Assembly: GCA_050011775.1 (NCBI GenBank)
Contig: JBEKIL010000002.1
Coordinates: 62,001-126,000, forward strand
Source: CAVZMI01 sp050011775
Lineage (GTDB): Bacteria; Bacteroidota; Ignavibacteria; UBA10030; CAVZMI01
DNA length: 64,000 nucleotides
Direction of reading: 5' to 3'
Shown here piece by piece: positions 34,088 through 43,745 of this stretch. The first letter of the stretch is position 1. The number at the start of each line of letters is the position of its first letter. The notes below the pieces were generated by a model. It was not told the DNA's origin, did no database searches, and saw only the letters and a program-made list of their open reading frames with translations. A program made the translations under genes and the position numbers.

Positions 34088-34471
34088 TTACCGGATTGCG
34101 CGACGAGGACTTTTTCCATTTTTTCCGGGGGTTCTACGTTCTGTTTTCCGGGCACCTTTCTTCACGAGCTCGTATGAATGGTCAACCATTGAAAAAATCT
34201 CTTTAGAGGAAAGACTTCCATCAAGTGTCACAGTATTCCAGTGTTTCTTGTTCATATGATAGCCAGGACGCACTTCTTCATACCGTTCTCGAAGTTCCAT
34301 CGCGAGCTCAGGATCGCATTTGAGATTGACGGTAAGCGGGCGATCGTATATGCTTGTCAGGGCAAAGATTTTTCCACGAACTCTGAATACCAGTGTTTCA
34401 TCGTCGAAAGGGAAATCCTCGCCGGTATCCTGCTTTTTCAAACAATATTGCCTGAGAGTTTCTAGGTTCAT
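34088..34471 (-). CDS. MmcQ/YjbR family DNA-binding-like protein
   Basis: About 127 residues from MNLETLRQYCLKK. The YjbR core is visible: GEDFPFDDETLVFRVRGKIF, LTVNLKCDPELAMELRE, and GYHMNKKHWNTVTLDGS. The tail is strongly basic (KTERRTPGKNGKSPRRAIR). The fold has a CyaY-like DNA-binding shape; the role is unknown. It starts 10 bases after the tyrosine phenol-lyase stop, so co-transcription is likely. Confidence 0.9.
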   Translation of the reverse strand: MNLETLRQYCLKKQDTGEDFPFDDETLVFRVRGKIFALTSIYDRPLTVNLKCDPELAMELRERYEEVRPGYHMNKKHWNTVTLDGSLSSKEIFSMVDHSYELVKKGARKTERRTPGKNGKSPRRAIR

Positions 34472-34481
34472 GATCGTAGAA

Positions 34482-35867
34482 TTATACTTTCTCGAACCGG
34501 GCCTGAAAGAAGCGGAGATATTTTGGTTCATAGATCATTTTTAGTCCTTTCACATTTTTCCGGTTCTCGAAGACCGAGTAGACAGATTCAATTGTGACAT
34601 CACAATGTGCTTGTGTGTAGACACGGCGGGGGAATGTCAGGCGCACAAGTTCAAGTTTTGGATAGTAATGATCTCCTGTCTCTTTGTTTCTTCCCGCTGA
34701 GACGATTCCACGCTCCATGCTGCGTACTCCCGAATCGAGGTAGATCTCTGCTGCGAGTGTTTGTGCTGGATATTGAATTTGCGGAATATGAGGATAGAAA
34801 CGTTTTGCATCAAGGAAGACCGCATGTCCGCCTATAGGTTGAACGATCGGGATATCCAGTTCGATTAGTTTTTGGCCGACATATTCCACCTGCCCGATGC
34901 GGGCTCTCATATGATCTTCTTTAATCATTTCTTCGATGCCGCGTGCCATGGCTTCCATGTCCCGGCCGGCGAGTCCACCGTATGTATGCAGTCCTTCATA
35001 CACAACGACCATATTACGGGCCTCTTCAAATACATCCGGGTCGTTGATGGCAAGGAAGCCTCCGATGTTCACAAGGAGATCCTTCTTTCCCGACATCGTA
35101 CATCCGTCGGTGTAAGAACACATTTCATGAAGAATCTCGGCGAGAGATTTATTTTCGTATCCTTTCTCACGTATTTTGATGAAGTACGCGTTTTCCGCCG
35201 CCCGTGTAGCGTCCAGGATAATTTTAATGCCGTATTTTTTTGTCAGGTCCCGGATCTGCCGGAGATTCTCCATCGAGATCGGCTGTCCTCCGGCCATGTT
35301 TACCGTGGCGGCAATACTGGCGTAAGGAATTTTCTCGGCACCGACCCTGGTAATGAGATCTTCAAGTTTTTTAAGATCGACATTGCCTTTGAACGGGTGA
35401 AGGCTCATAGAGTCATGCGCTTCATCGATGATGACGTCGACGAAGGTTCCGCCCGCTAATTCCTGATGGAGACGCGTGGTCGTAAAGTACATATTTCCCG
35501 GAACGAACATACCGGGTTTGATAAGGATCTTGGAGATCAAATTTTCGGCTCCGCGTCCCTGATGCGTGGGAACAAGGTAGGTATAGCCGTAATATTTCCG
35601 GACAGCTTCTTCAAGATGGTAAAAATTCTTGCTTCCGGCGTATGCTTCGTCACCGAGCATCATACCAGCCCATTGATTGTCGCTCATGGCATTGGTACCG
35701 CTGTCGGTCAGGAGATCGATATAGACATCTTCTGATCGCAGGAGAAACGTATTATATCCGGCCTCAAGAATGGCTTTTTCGCGGTCGATATGGCTGGTCA
35801 TTTTAAGGGGTTCGACTACTTTAATTTTAAAAGGTTCCGCCCAGGAACGCCTTTTGAGCGATGTCAT
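34482..35867 (-). CDS. tpl: Tyrosine phenol-lyase-type PLP beta-eliminating lyase
   Basis: 461 residues of the tryptophanase/tyrosine phenol-lyase family. PLP-site motifs are THQGRGAEN, a DATRAAENAYFIK segment and the Schiff-base Lys in TMSGKKDLLV. Residues that separate the two enzymes favour Tpl: MYFTTTRLHQ (Phe128-Thr129, where TnaA has FDTTQ) and VRSMERGIVSAGR (Arg equivalent to Tpl Arg381, where TnaA has EIG). The likely reaction is L-tyrosine to phenol, pyruvate and ammonia, reversible. Automated annotation may call it tryptophanase. Confidence 0.88.
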   Translation of the reverse strand: MTSLKRRSWAEPFKIKVVEPLKMTSHIDREKAILEAGYNTFLLRSEDVYIDLLTDSGTNAMSDNQWAGMMLGDEAYAGSKNFYHLEEAVRKYYGYTYLVPTHQGRGAENLISKILIKPGMFVPGNMYFTTTRLHQELAGGTFVDVIIDEAHDSMSLHPFKGNVDLKKLEDLITRVGAEKIPYASIAATVNMAGGQPISMENLRQIRDLTKKYGIKIILDATRAAENAYFIKIREKGYENKSLAEILHEMCSYTDGCTMSGKKDLLVNIGGFLAINDPDVFEEARNMVVVYEGLHTYGGLAGRDMEAMARGIEEMIKEDHMRARIGQVEYVGQKLIELDIPIVQPIGGHAVFLDAKRFYPHIPQIQYPAQTLAAEIYLDSGVRSMERGIVSAGRNKETGDHYYPKLELVRLTFPRRVYTQAHCDVTIESVYSVFENRKNVKGLKMIYEPKYLRFFQARFEKV

Positions 35868-35995
35868 TGGATGTCTCCTGTTTTAAGAGGGCGTTAATAT
35901 ATCGCAATTTTCGTTCCGAAGCAAGGTGGATATTTTGCTAAAATCATTCTCATTTCCTACATTACCGTATATGAGAGTATAAGGGTGTCCTCAGA

Positions 35996-38248
35996 ATGAA
36001 GAAATTTTATCTCCGTATACGGCAGTTTTTCTCCGACCTCGGTCTGGTTGAGCAATCGCAGATCGTAGCCTCGACCGCTGTGATTGTATCTATGGGTACT
36101 ATCGTCGGGATCTATGTCGTCAGCGGTAGAATGTTAAAGTGGTATGAATTTATCAGTATCGTTGGTGTCGGGATAATAGGCTATGCGAGTGTGTTCTTCT
36201 CTTTAAAATATGGACGACAGCTCGAAGAACAACGACGCGAATTGCTGGCGTTGAACACCATTGCCGAAGCCGTGAATCAATCGGTTGAACTCAAAGAAGT
36301 GTTACACAATGCGCTGGAAAAAGTGCGAGACCTTCTTAATATTGAATTCGGATGGATCTATGTCATTGAAAATGAAAAGTTGAAATTACGAAACTCGATT
36401 GGAACAACCGTCGGGATTTTCGATGAAACGACATCGACATCAGAACAGCAGATTGAAATCTTTGAACATTCAACCGAACAGAACAGACTTCCCGATATTC
36501 ACCGGTCTCTGCCGGTGGTATTGGAGGGTCTTGGAATTGAATCATGGGCATCGACAATACTTCGGACAAAAGAATCGGTCGCCGGAGTACTTGTCGTTGC
36601 GAGTAGATTGCCGAAAGCATTTTCCGAAAGGGATGTAGATTTACTCGTAGCATTCGGTAATCATATCAGCGTCGCATTGCAGAACGCGCGGCTCTTTGAA
36701 CGCCTGCGCGATTCGGAACGCCGCTATGCAGACCTCTACGAACATTCTCCCGATATGTACCATGTCGTGAATGAGGAAGGAATCATCATCAACTGCAATA
36801 CGACGGAAGCAGTAACGCTTGGATACGAAAAGAGTGAACTGATCGGACGTTCCATTCTCTCATTCATTCCCGATGAATATAAGGGAGAAGCGCGAAGGCA
36901 TCATCAACAGCTCTTCCGGGTCGGTGTGAGTGTTCAGGGTATTGAAGCCCAATTTGTGAAGAAAGATGGGAGCCGGATTGACGTCAGCACGAATACCTCC
37001 ATCATTGTCGGCGACGATGGAAAGCCGATACTGGTCCGTTCGGTAATGCGCGATATTACCGAGAAGAAGCGGTTTGAGCAGCAGATTCTTCAGGCACAGA
37101 AAATCGATAGTATCGGTAATCTTGCCGGTGGCATTGCTCATGATTTTAATAATATCCTTTCCTCGATTCTCGGACCGGCATCGATGCTCAAGCGAAAAAT
37201 CGGGGCGAATCATAAACTGTACGACTATGTCGATGTAATGGAAGCGGCAGCGCGGCGTGGAGCTGCGTTGACCAGACAGCTCCTGACGTTTGCACGAAGG
37301 GACCATTTCGAGACCAGGCAGATCGACATCCATACCGTCGTACAGGATACTCTCTCATTTTTTGAACGGAGTGTTGACCGACGGATTTCAATGCATACCG
37401 ATTTTAACGCGAAGAACAGTGTTATACTGGGTGACGAAGGACAAATTCAACAGGCGATATTGAATATTCTTCTAAACGCCCGGGATGCAATGCCCGAAGG
37501 GGGATCATTAACAATCAAGACTCTCGATATAATCATGACGGGGGCCGAAGCCCAGATTTCCCCAAACATGAAACCAGGGAATTATCTTCAAATGGATATA
37601 TCCGATACGGGCGTCGGTATCGATGAAAATATCCTCCACCATATTTTTGAGCCCTTCTTTACTACCAAGGCAAAGGGCAAAGGGACGGGATTAGGACTTT
37701 CTGTTTCCTATGGCATTATTCAAACCCACGGGGGCTCGATTTCCGTCGAGAGCTCGAAGAATATCGGTTCATGTTTTCATGTCCTCCTCCCGCAACTTGA
37801 GGAGCGAATCCCTCGTCAAAGGAGTAGGAAACTTCAGCGATTACGGCATGGGAATGAACATATCCTGCTTGTGGATGATGAAGATTCTATTATCAGGACT
37901 ACCTCTTCTCTCCTACGCAGCCTGGGGTACACGGTGACAACAGCATCTACCGGAGAGGAAGCGGTGGAGATTTACAAAACCATGCGGGATGAAATCGATC
38001 TCATGATACTTGATATGAATATGCCAAAGGGAAGTGGGGAGGAGGTTCTTGAGGCTCTCCAGGAAATGCGCGCTCAGGTGTATATTATTGTGTCGTCGGG
38101 TTACGCAGATAACATTATTCCTCGGGATATTCTCCGTCAGATGGTTGATGGTTTTCTCCCAAAACCGTATCGGGTGGAAGACCTTTCAGTAAAAGTGAGG
38201 CAAATTCTTGATGGTTATCGATTAATATCTGTTGACGAAGAAGAATAA
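35996..38248 (+). CDS. Hybrid sensor histidine kinase (GAF-PAS-HisKA-HATPase-REC)
   Basis: 750 residues. Two transmembrane helices (about 25-70), a GAF domain (about 85-240), a PAS domain (about 245-365, ERRYADLYEHSPDMYHVV), HisKA with phosphoacceptor His in GGIAHDFNNIL, an HATPase (NILLNARDAMPEGG; DTGVGID; GTGLGLS) and a C-terminal receiver (LLVDDED...LMILDMNMPKGSG with the phosphorylated Asp; KP pair present). No separate response regulator or DNA-binding output is adjacent, so the signal probably passes to a remote partner. The stimulus is unknown. Confidence 0.93.
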   Translation: MKKFYLRIRQFFSDLGLVEQSQIVASTAVIVSMGTIVGIYVVSGRMLKWYEFISIVGVGIIGYASVFFSLKYGRQLEEQRRELLALNTIAEAVNQSVELKEVLHNALEKVRDLLNIEFGWIYVIENEKLKLRNSIGTTVGIFDETTSTSEQQIEIFEHSTEQNRLPDIHRSLPVVLEGLGIESWASTILRTKESVAGVLVVASRLPKAFSERDVDLLVAFGNHISVALQNARLFERLRDSERRYADLYEHSPDMYHVVNEEGIIINCNTTEAVTLGYEKSELIGRSILSFIPDEYKGEARRHHQQLFRVGVSVQGIEAQFVKKDGSRIDVSTNTSIIVGDDGKPILVRSVMRDITEKKRFEQQILQAQKIDSIGNLAGGIAHDFNNILSSILGPASMLKRKIGANHKLYDYVDVMEAAARRGAALTRQLLTFARRDHFETRQIDIHTVVQDTLSFFERSVDRRISMHTDFNAKNSVILGDEGQIQQAILNILLNARDAMPEGGSLTIKTLDIIMTGAEAQISPNMKPGNYLQMDISDTGVGIDENILHHIFEPFFTTKAKGKGTGLGLSVSYGIIQTHGGSISVESSKNIGSCFHVLLPQLEERIPRQRSRKLQRLRHGNEHILLVDDEDSIIRTTSSLLRSLGYTVTTASTGEEAVEIYKTMRDEIDLMILDMNMPKGSGEEVLEALQEMRAQVYIIVSSGYADNIIPRDILRQMVDGFLPKPYRVEDLSVKVRQILDGYRLISVDEEE

Positions 38249-38275
38249 AAAAGGACCGTCGTACCGGTCTTAATA
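38249..38275 (-). terminator. Terminator after tRNA-Leu
   Basis: GACCG/CGGTC stem (38254-38258 and 38265-38269). On the minus strand it is followed by CTTTTTT and lies just past the 3' end of the tRNA. It may also serve the histidine kinase on the plus strand. Confidence 0.6.
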
Positions 38276-38278
38276 ATG

Positions 38279-38364
38279 TGCCGAAGAAGGGACTCGAACC
38301 CTTACCCGGGGTAAGCCGGACTGGATTTTGAGTCCAGCGCGTCTACCAATTCCGCCACTTCGGC
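38279..38364 (-). tRNA. tRNA-Leu (anticodon CAA)
   Basis: An 86-base class II tRNA. Acceptor GCCGAAG/CTTCGGC, D-arm GGCGGAATTGGTAGACGCG, anticodon stem CTGGA/TCCAG with loop CTCAAAA (anticodon CAA), a long variable arm and T-arm GGGTTCGAGTCCC. Discriminator A; CCA is not encoded. Confidence 0.95.
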
Positions 38365-38499
38365 CTTCCAATATAAAAATATATCCAAAAAGTGACCCAA
38401 AGGCAAGCACAAATACACATCGATCACACGCAGCGGGAGGCGACACACATCGTTTGATACGATAATCAAAAAAATTCTTTCAGAAGCGTACCTTCACAG

Positions 38500-41400
38500 T
38501 TGATGATGTTATCCCGCGCTTTACAACAGACTGTTTTTGCCCTAATTTTTTTTGCAGCTCTCCCACTTGATGCACAGGAGAGTAGGCAAATTTGGTATGA
38601 TCCATTAATTGGCATTCATACGGCGGTGCTCCGCACTCACGATTCACTCATCACCCTACCGTATCAATTTCTTGTTGCCGGTTCGGAAATCGTGTATTAT
38701 GACACACTCCGGTTGCATCGGGACACTGAATATTACCTCGATGCACGGTATGGAATAGTGACATTGTTTCGTTCTCGGATACTTCCGTCGGATACTGCTG
38801 CACAACATAAGGTAAAAATTTTCTATCGCCGGTTTCCTTTTTCATTTCAATCCTCTTATGAGCATCAGCGTCTTGTGTATCAGCGTGATTCACTCGGCAG
38901 ACAACAGGGGGTAGTCCAGAAAGTATCCAGATCGTTTTCTGTTGAAGATATTTTCGGTCCGGATCTTCAGAAATCCGGAAGTATCGCACGCGGATTCTCT
39001 GTGGGATCAAATCGTGATCTTTCACTCACATCAGGATTTCGGATGCAGCTTGCAGGAAAACTCTCCCCGGATATTAATATTGTTGCGGCATTGACCGATG
39101 AAAATACACCGATTCAACCAGAGGGAAATACACAAACTCTTCAGGAGTTCGATAAGGTATTCGTTGAAATTACGAGTCCTTCCGTAACAACGACGCTGGG
39201 CGATTTCAATCTGATAATGGAGGGAACGGAGTTTGCACGGCTTTCTCGAAAACTCCAGGGAGCAAAAGCCGGGTCGACATTGATGATCGGAGCTACTTCC
39301 GATACTCTGCTTGTCTCGGGTTCAATCACTCGCGGGAAATTTTCCACAAGCCAATTCAATGGTATTGATGGAGTCCAGGGACCGTACCGATTGGTTGGTC
39401 GAAATAACGAACGTTCAATTATTATCATTGCGGGGACGGAAAAAGTATATGTCAATGGTGAATTGATGACCCGCGGGGAAGCAAATGATTATGTAATTGA
39501 TTATGCAAATGCAGAAATTATTTTTTCGACCAGACGTCCCATCACGTCATTGACGCGGATTACTGTTGACTTTCAATATACCGATCGCCAATATACCCGC
39601 AGTCTTATCACTGCCGATGCCCGCTCATCTCTCGCAGGCGGAGACGTCCTCTTTGGCGTCACCTATATGCGGGAAGCCGACAATCAGGATGCGACGATTG
39701 ATCTCCAACTCAGTGACGATGATAAACGCATATTACGAGAGAGCGGTGCCGATCGGGAAAGGGCATCAAAATCGGGTGCGGTTTATGTAGGACGCGATTC
39801 AATATCGGGAATGGGGAAAGGGCAGTACATCGCAGTAGATACGATGGAAGCGCAGGTGCCTAAAAGAATTTATCATTATGCACCGGGCATGCCCGATGCA
39901 CTCTATACAGTATCCTTCACTTATGTCGGTGATGGGGCGGGCGAATATAGAAAGGACAAGATCGGGACATTCACATACGTCGGAGTGAATCAGGGTGCAT
40001 ATGTCCCGATTCAGTACCTTCCACTCCCTGAAGAAATACAGCTTGCCGATTTCCGGGTTTCAACAACACCCGGCAACATCCTGCGACTCTCGGGTGAATA
40101 TGCGATAAGTCGATATAATGCAAATCGCTTCGCATCACTCGAGGATGCAGTCACCAATGGATCGGCATTTAATGCTACGGCTCAGTTCTCTCCAAGAAAT
40201 ATTGTCATAGGCTCAGTGAATATTGGAAGAGTAGATATTCTTCTTCATGAAAGATTTGTGAGCGAGCAATTTACTCCGTTAGATCGGACAAATGTCATTG
40301 AATTTTCTCGCGCGTGGAACGTCGCCCGTCCGATAGTCGGGAATGAAGAAATCCGTGAAGGACGACTGATGTATTTCCCAACCCAGGCATCAACAATGAG
40401 TGTCCAGTACGGTTCGATGCGTCGAGGTGATGATTTTCAGACGAGGAAACTCGAAGGTGAACTCACAGTCGGTGAAAAAAAGCTTCCATCGATCACGTAT
40501 TCGTTCGAAAAGCTATCGACTACGGATGACGGGATATCACAGCGTTCACTGTGGTTCAGGCAGAAAGGATCGGCGTCATATGCAATCCCAGTCGGTGAAC
40601 GCACTACGATCAGACCGGGAGTACATTTTGAAACCGAGGATCGAAGGGATCTCGTTTCAGTAACTGATAGTCTACTCGGTACAAGTTACCGTTATATCGA
40701 TGTAGCACCGACAATATCTCTGTCCGATTTTTCCAATATGTCTTTGAGTGGAGAGTATGGGATCCGTATAGAAGACGCTGTCAGCGGACAGGGCTTCATC
40801 CGTCAATCGTTGTCGCGAAGTCAAACGATAGCCTGGAAACTAAAGGAATGGAAGTCATTGAGTTCCAGCATTGATCTGACATTCCGTCAGAAACAATATG
40901 AAAAAGAGTTTCAATCGGTCGATCGTAATGATATTCAGACTGTATTATTACGGACTCAGACACGCTACGCACCTTGGAACCGTGCGCTTGATGCAGATGT
41001 ATTCTATGAAGTTGCGACACAGAGGTCGGCAAAATTAGAGAGGGTATTCATCCGTGTGCCAAAAGGAACCGGCAATTATATCTATCTTGGGGATTTGAAT
41101 GGCGACGGCATCGCCGATGAACAGGAATTCCAGCTAACCCGGTTTGACGGCGATTATATCGTCGTGACGATTCCCACAGACCAGTATATTCCCGTCATCG
41201 ACGTAAAAGCAAGCACGCGGTTCCGGTTATCCGGACAGAAATTTGTTCCGGCACCAAAAGGCGCACTTGAAACCATTCTAGGGAGTTTATCGTCGGAGAC
41301 ATATTTTCGTGTCGAGGAACGAAGCAGCGAACAGGATTTAAAACAGATTTATCTTCTTCATTTATCTCATTTTCAACAGGATGCGACAACCATTCTCGGT

Positions 41401-42042
41401 GCGCAACAGATCAACCAGGACCTGTATGTTTTCGAAAACAATCAGCAATTTTCACTCCGGTTCCGGTTTAATCAACGGCGTGGGTTGAGTCAGTACGCAA
41501 CCGGGAATGAGCGGACGCTGGCAATTGATCGGGGCGGACGTATCCAGTGGCAGCTGATTCCAGAAGTCTCGCATCAATTTGAGGTAACGCAAAGGCGTGA
41601 TCGTCTTCTTTCATCCGCGGGTAACAATCGTATTAGGGATATTTCTGCTCTGGTTGTGTCTTCCGATTTATCCTACAGACCGGAACAAAATCTTGAAATT
41701 GGCTTTATTTTCGCCACGACCTCGGCACAGGATGAGTATCCTTCGGTTCCGACCGATGCAACGATTCAGGTTCTTGGACTACGCGGTGTGGAGTCACTCC
41801 AGGGAAAAGGGCAGATTCGTATCGAGGCCCAGCGTGAAGATGTTCGTATAAGTACATCGTCTATTAATATTCCTTTTGAACTCACCGGTGGTCGTGTTGC
41901 GGGAAAAACCTGGTTGTGGAGTGTGACGATGGATTACCGGTTGGGTGGGAATGTTCAGGCATCGCTGAATTATAACGGGCGATCGGAAGCGCAACATCAT
42001 GCAATCCATACAGGCCGTGTTGAAGTCCGTGCTTTTTTCTAG
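38500..42042 (+). CDS. Very large outer-membrane beta-barrel protein of unknown function
   Basis: 1180 residues with a signal peptide ending ALPLDAQ. The body is rich in alternating beta-strand patterns and ends in a strand with terminal aromatics (VEVRAFF), the usual C-terminal signature of outer-membrane barrels. Recognisable segments are GSIARGFSVGSNRDLSLTSG, EGNTQTLQEFDKVFVEI, and GPYRLVGRNNERSIIIIAGT. A Ca-binding-like loop (GDLNGDGIADEQEF) lies near residue 870. Comparable long proteins occur in Ignavibacteria/Calditrichaeota-type genomes, as I recall, without assigned function. It resembles SprA-type barrels only loosely and is half that size. It stands alone. Confidence 0.7.
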   Translation: MMMLSRALQQTVFALIFFAALPLDAQESRQIWYDPLIGIHTAVLRTHDSLITLPYQFLVAGSEIVYYDTLRLHRDTEYYLDARYGIVTLFRSRILPSDTAAQHKVKIFYRRFPFSFQSSYEHQRLVYQRDSLGRQQGVVQKVSRSFSVEDIFGPDLQKSGSIARGFSVGSNRDLSLTSGFRMQLAGKLSPDINIVAALTDENTPIQPEGNTQTLQEFDKVFVEITSPSVTTTLGDFNLIMEGTEFARLSRKLQGAKAGSTLMIGATSDTLLVSGSITRGKFSTSQFNGIDGVQGPYRLVGRNNERSIIIIAGTEKVYVNGELMTRGEANDYVIDYANAEIIFSTRRPITSLTRITVDFQYTDRQYTRSLITADARSSLAGGDVLFGVTYMREADNQDATIDLQLSDDDKRILRESGADRERASKSGAVYVGRDSISGMGKGQYIAVDTMEAQVPKRIYHYAPGMPDALYTVSFTYVGDGAGEYRKDKIGTFTYVGVNQGAYVPIQYLPLPEEIQLADFRVSTTPGNILRLSGEYAISRYNANRFASLEDAVTNGSAFNATAQFSPRNIVIGSVNIGRVDILLHERFVSEQFTPLDRTNVIEFSRAWNVARPIVGNEEIREGRLMYFPTQASTMSVQYGSMRRGDDFQTRKLEGELTVGEKKLPSITYSFEKLSTTDDGISQRSLWFRQKGSASYAIPVGERTTIRPGVHFETEDRRDLVSVTDSLLGTSYRYIDVAPTISLSDFSNMSLSGEYGIRIEDAVSGQGFIRQSLSRSQTIAWKLKEWKSLSSSIDLTFRQKQYEKEFQSVDRNDIQTVLLRTQTRYAPWNRALDADVFYEVATQRSAKLERVFIRVPKGTGNYIYLGDLNGDGIADEQEFQLTRFDGDYIVVTIPTDQYIPVIDVKASTRFRLSGQKFVPAPKGALETILGSLSSETYFRVEERSSEQDLKQIYLLHLSHFQQDATTILGAQQINQDLYVFENNQQFSLRFRFNQRRGLSQYATGNERTLAIDRGGRIQWQLIPEVSHQFEVTQRRDRLLSSAGNNRIRDISALVVSSDLSYRPEQNLEIGFIFATTSAQDEYPSVPTDATIQVLGLRGVESLQGKGQIRIEAQREDVRISTSSINIPFELTGGRVAGKTWLWSVTMDYRLGGNVQASLNYNGRSEAQHHAIHTGRVEVRAFF

Positions 42043-42074
42043 TGTCACTCCAACTATTTTTTAATACTATAAAA

Positions 42075-42099
42075 GTGGCATCCCGCTCGGAGAGCGGGA
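42075..42099. repeat. GTGG-footed hairpin (REP-like)
   Basis: GTGG (42075-42078), then CA, then the perfect stem TCCCGCTC/GAGCGGGA with loop GGA (42081-42099). It could double as a terminator for the barrel protein, though no T-run follows. The rest of the 331-bp gap 42043-42373 shows no gene. Confidence 0.6.
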
Positions 42100-42373
42100 C
42101 TCCAACACAAATAATTATAAGGATTATTATGAAATAATGGTTGGAGCGGTACTAGTGATCCTATGGATAATTGAATTTTCAAATATTTTGCCCTACGTAT
42201 CATTCAGCAAGAATCCACGATATTTCTCCATGAGTACAACTTTCGTGCCTTGGTGAATTTCATTGCAGATATAGAACCATTCAATTCTCAACACTCAGAT
42301 TTTCCGCTTGCAAGTTATTATTTTTTTTTCTACACTGGACAACCACGTTCACAATGACGAGAGCTTAAAAAAA

Positions 42374-43003
42374 ATGATTGCCTCCCTTATCGGTTTTGTC
42401 GTCGGCTTACTGACCACCATGCCGATTGGTCCGATCAACGTTACGGTGTTGACCAAGGGCATGAGGGAAAGTTTTGCCCATGGCATTTCGATTGCGGTGG
42501 GGGCCGCGTCGATGGACTTCCTGTATTCTCTTGCCGCGATGTACGGATTATTTGCGATTCTGCAGGCACCTCTTATCAGCCGGGTGTTTCAATGTGTGGG
42601 AATACTTCTGTTAATCACGTTTGGTGTTCAAAACATACGCAGCAAGTTGACGAAAATCGATAATGGATACAAACTTCCTCTCAAGCGTAAACTGCATAGT
42701 AACTTCTGGATCGGTGTTTTTCTTTATCTATCCAATCCTACTTTTATTGGTATGTGGTTGACGATTGCCGGTTCGGTTCATGCGTATCATTTTATCTCTC
42801 ATGGGAGCGACAACCTCTTCTTCGCCACAGGGGTTGGACTGGGGGCATTTGGTTGGTATTACATTATGCTCCGCTATTTTCATAATCGAAAGGACTTTAT
42901 GAAGCCCGGGACCCTACAAAAAATTTCAGTGTTCTCGGGTATTGCACTTCTCGGATTCGGTTGTTACCTGTGTTTCGAGTTGATTGTGTCACTGCTTTCC
43001 TAG
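42374..43003 (+). CDS. LysE family translocator
   Basis: 209 residues from MIASLIGFVVGLLTTMPIGP; the preceding in-frame codons are not family-like. Six predicted helices; the N-terminal PIGPINVTVLTKGMRESFAHG segment is the LysE/RhtB signature. The family exports amino acids or related small molecules across the inner membrane. The substrate is unknown. Confidence 0.88.
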   Translation: MIASLIGFVVGLLTTMPIGPINVTVLTKGMRESFAHGISIAVGAASMDFLYSLAAMYGLFAILQAPLISRVFQCVGILLLITFGVQNIRSKLTKIDNGYKLPLKRKLHSNFWIGVFLYLSNPTFIGMWLTIAGSVHAYHFISHGSDNLFFATGVGLGAFGWYYIMLRYFHNRKDFMKPGTLQKISVFSGIALLGFGCYLCFELIVSLLS

Positions 43004-43066
43004 TCTGGTCGGAAAAACAATAATTCATCCAGGGCGCGAGAGCGACTTCATCACGAAGGAAATCGT

Positions 43067-43576
43067 ATGCCGAAAGTCTATTGTACCTCGTTCGAATCAA
43101 AGATCGGTGTGCTTTATGTCGCATCGACCGAGCAAGGAGTGTGCAAAATCAGTATTCCGCGTGAGTCGCGTAAAGACTTTTTCGCCTGGCTCACAGCACA
43201 CTTCGATGACGATGATGTCATCGAGAACAAATCACGTAATAAGGGTGTTATTGATGAGTTGACACGATATTTTAACGGGAAGCTCGTTGCCTTCCACACA
43301 CCATTGCATCATATAGGGACTCCCTTTCAGATCAGGGTCTGGAAGGAACTCACACGGATTCCCTATGGAACAACGATCACCTATGATAAACTTGCCCGCC
43401 GTGTTGGGGTCCCACGCGGATTCCAGGCTGTCGGCCAAGCCAACAGTATGAATCCGATTCCTATTGTCGTTCCCTGTCATCGTGTAATCGGGAAGGACGG
43501 ATCACTTGTCGGATACTCGGGTGGTCTTAAAACGAAAGAATTTCTATTACGGCTCGAAGGTGCTTTGCTTGTGTGA
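43067..43576 (+). CDS. ogt: Methylated-DNA--protein-cysteine methyltransferase
   Basis: 169 residues. The suicide Cys is in IVVPCHRVIGKDG, preceded by the DNA-binding helix RRVGVPRGFQAVGQANSMNP and followed by GYSGGLKTKEFLLRLEG. It removes O6-alkyl groups from guanine in one irreversible step. The N-terminal domain is of the short Ogt type, without an Ada zinc domain. Confidence 0.96.
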   Translation: MPKVYCTSFESKIGVLYVASTEQGVCKISIPRESRKDFFAWLTAHFDDDDVIENKSRNKGVIDELTRYFNGKLVAFHTPLHHIGTPFQIRVWKELTRIPYGTTITYDKLARRVGVPRGFQAVGQANSMNPIPIVVPCHRVIGKDGSLVGYSGGLKTKEFLLRLEGALLV

Positions 43577-43745
43577 AAATTCTCGGTGAGTACCTCCATA
43601 CTGATCTAAGTTACGGCTCGATGTGATTGCAGCGATATCATACCGTGCAATTATATCCGAACCATTGCAGATGGAGTTTTTCCTCTTGCCTCCACTTCAA
43701 TTTTTGTGTACTTTTTAAAGTCGAAAGTACGAATTGTGGAGGTCC

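Noticed and set aside
34482..35867. Annotation as tryptophanase (tnaA)
   Set aside because: Diagnostic residues match tyrosine phenol-lyase instead.
38500..42042. Calling the giant barrel SprA (type IX secretion)
   Set aside because: It is about half the size of SprA, and the defining SprA segments were not recognised; no other T9SS genes are in the window.
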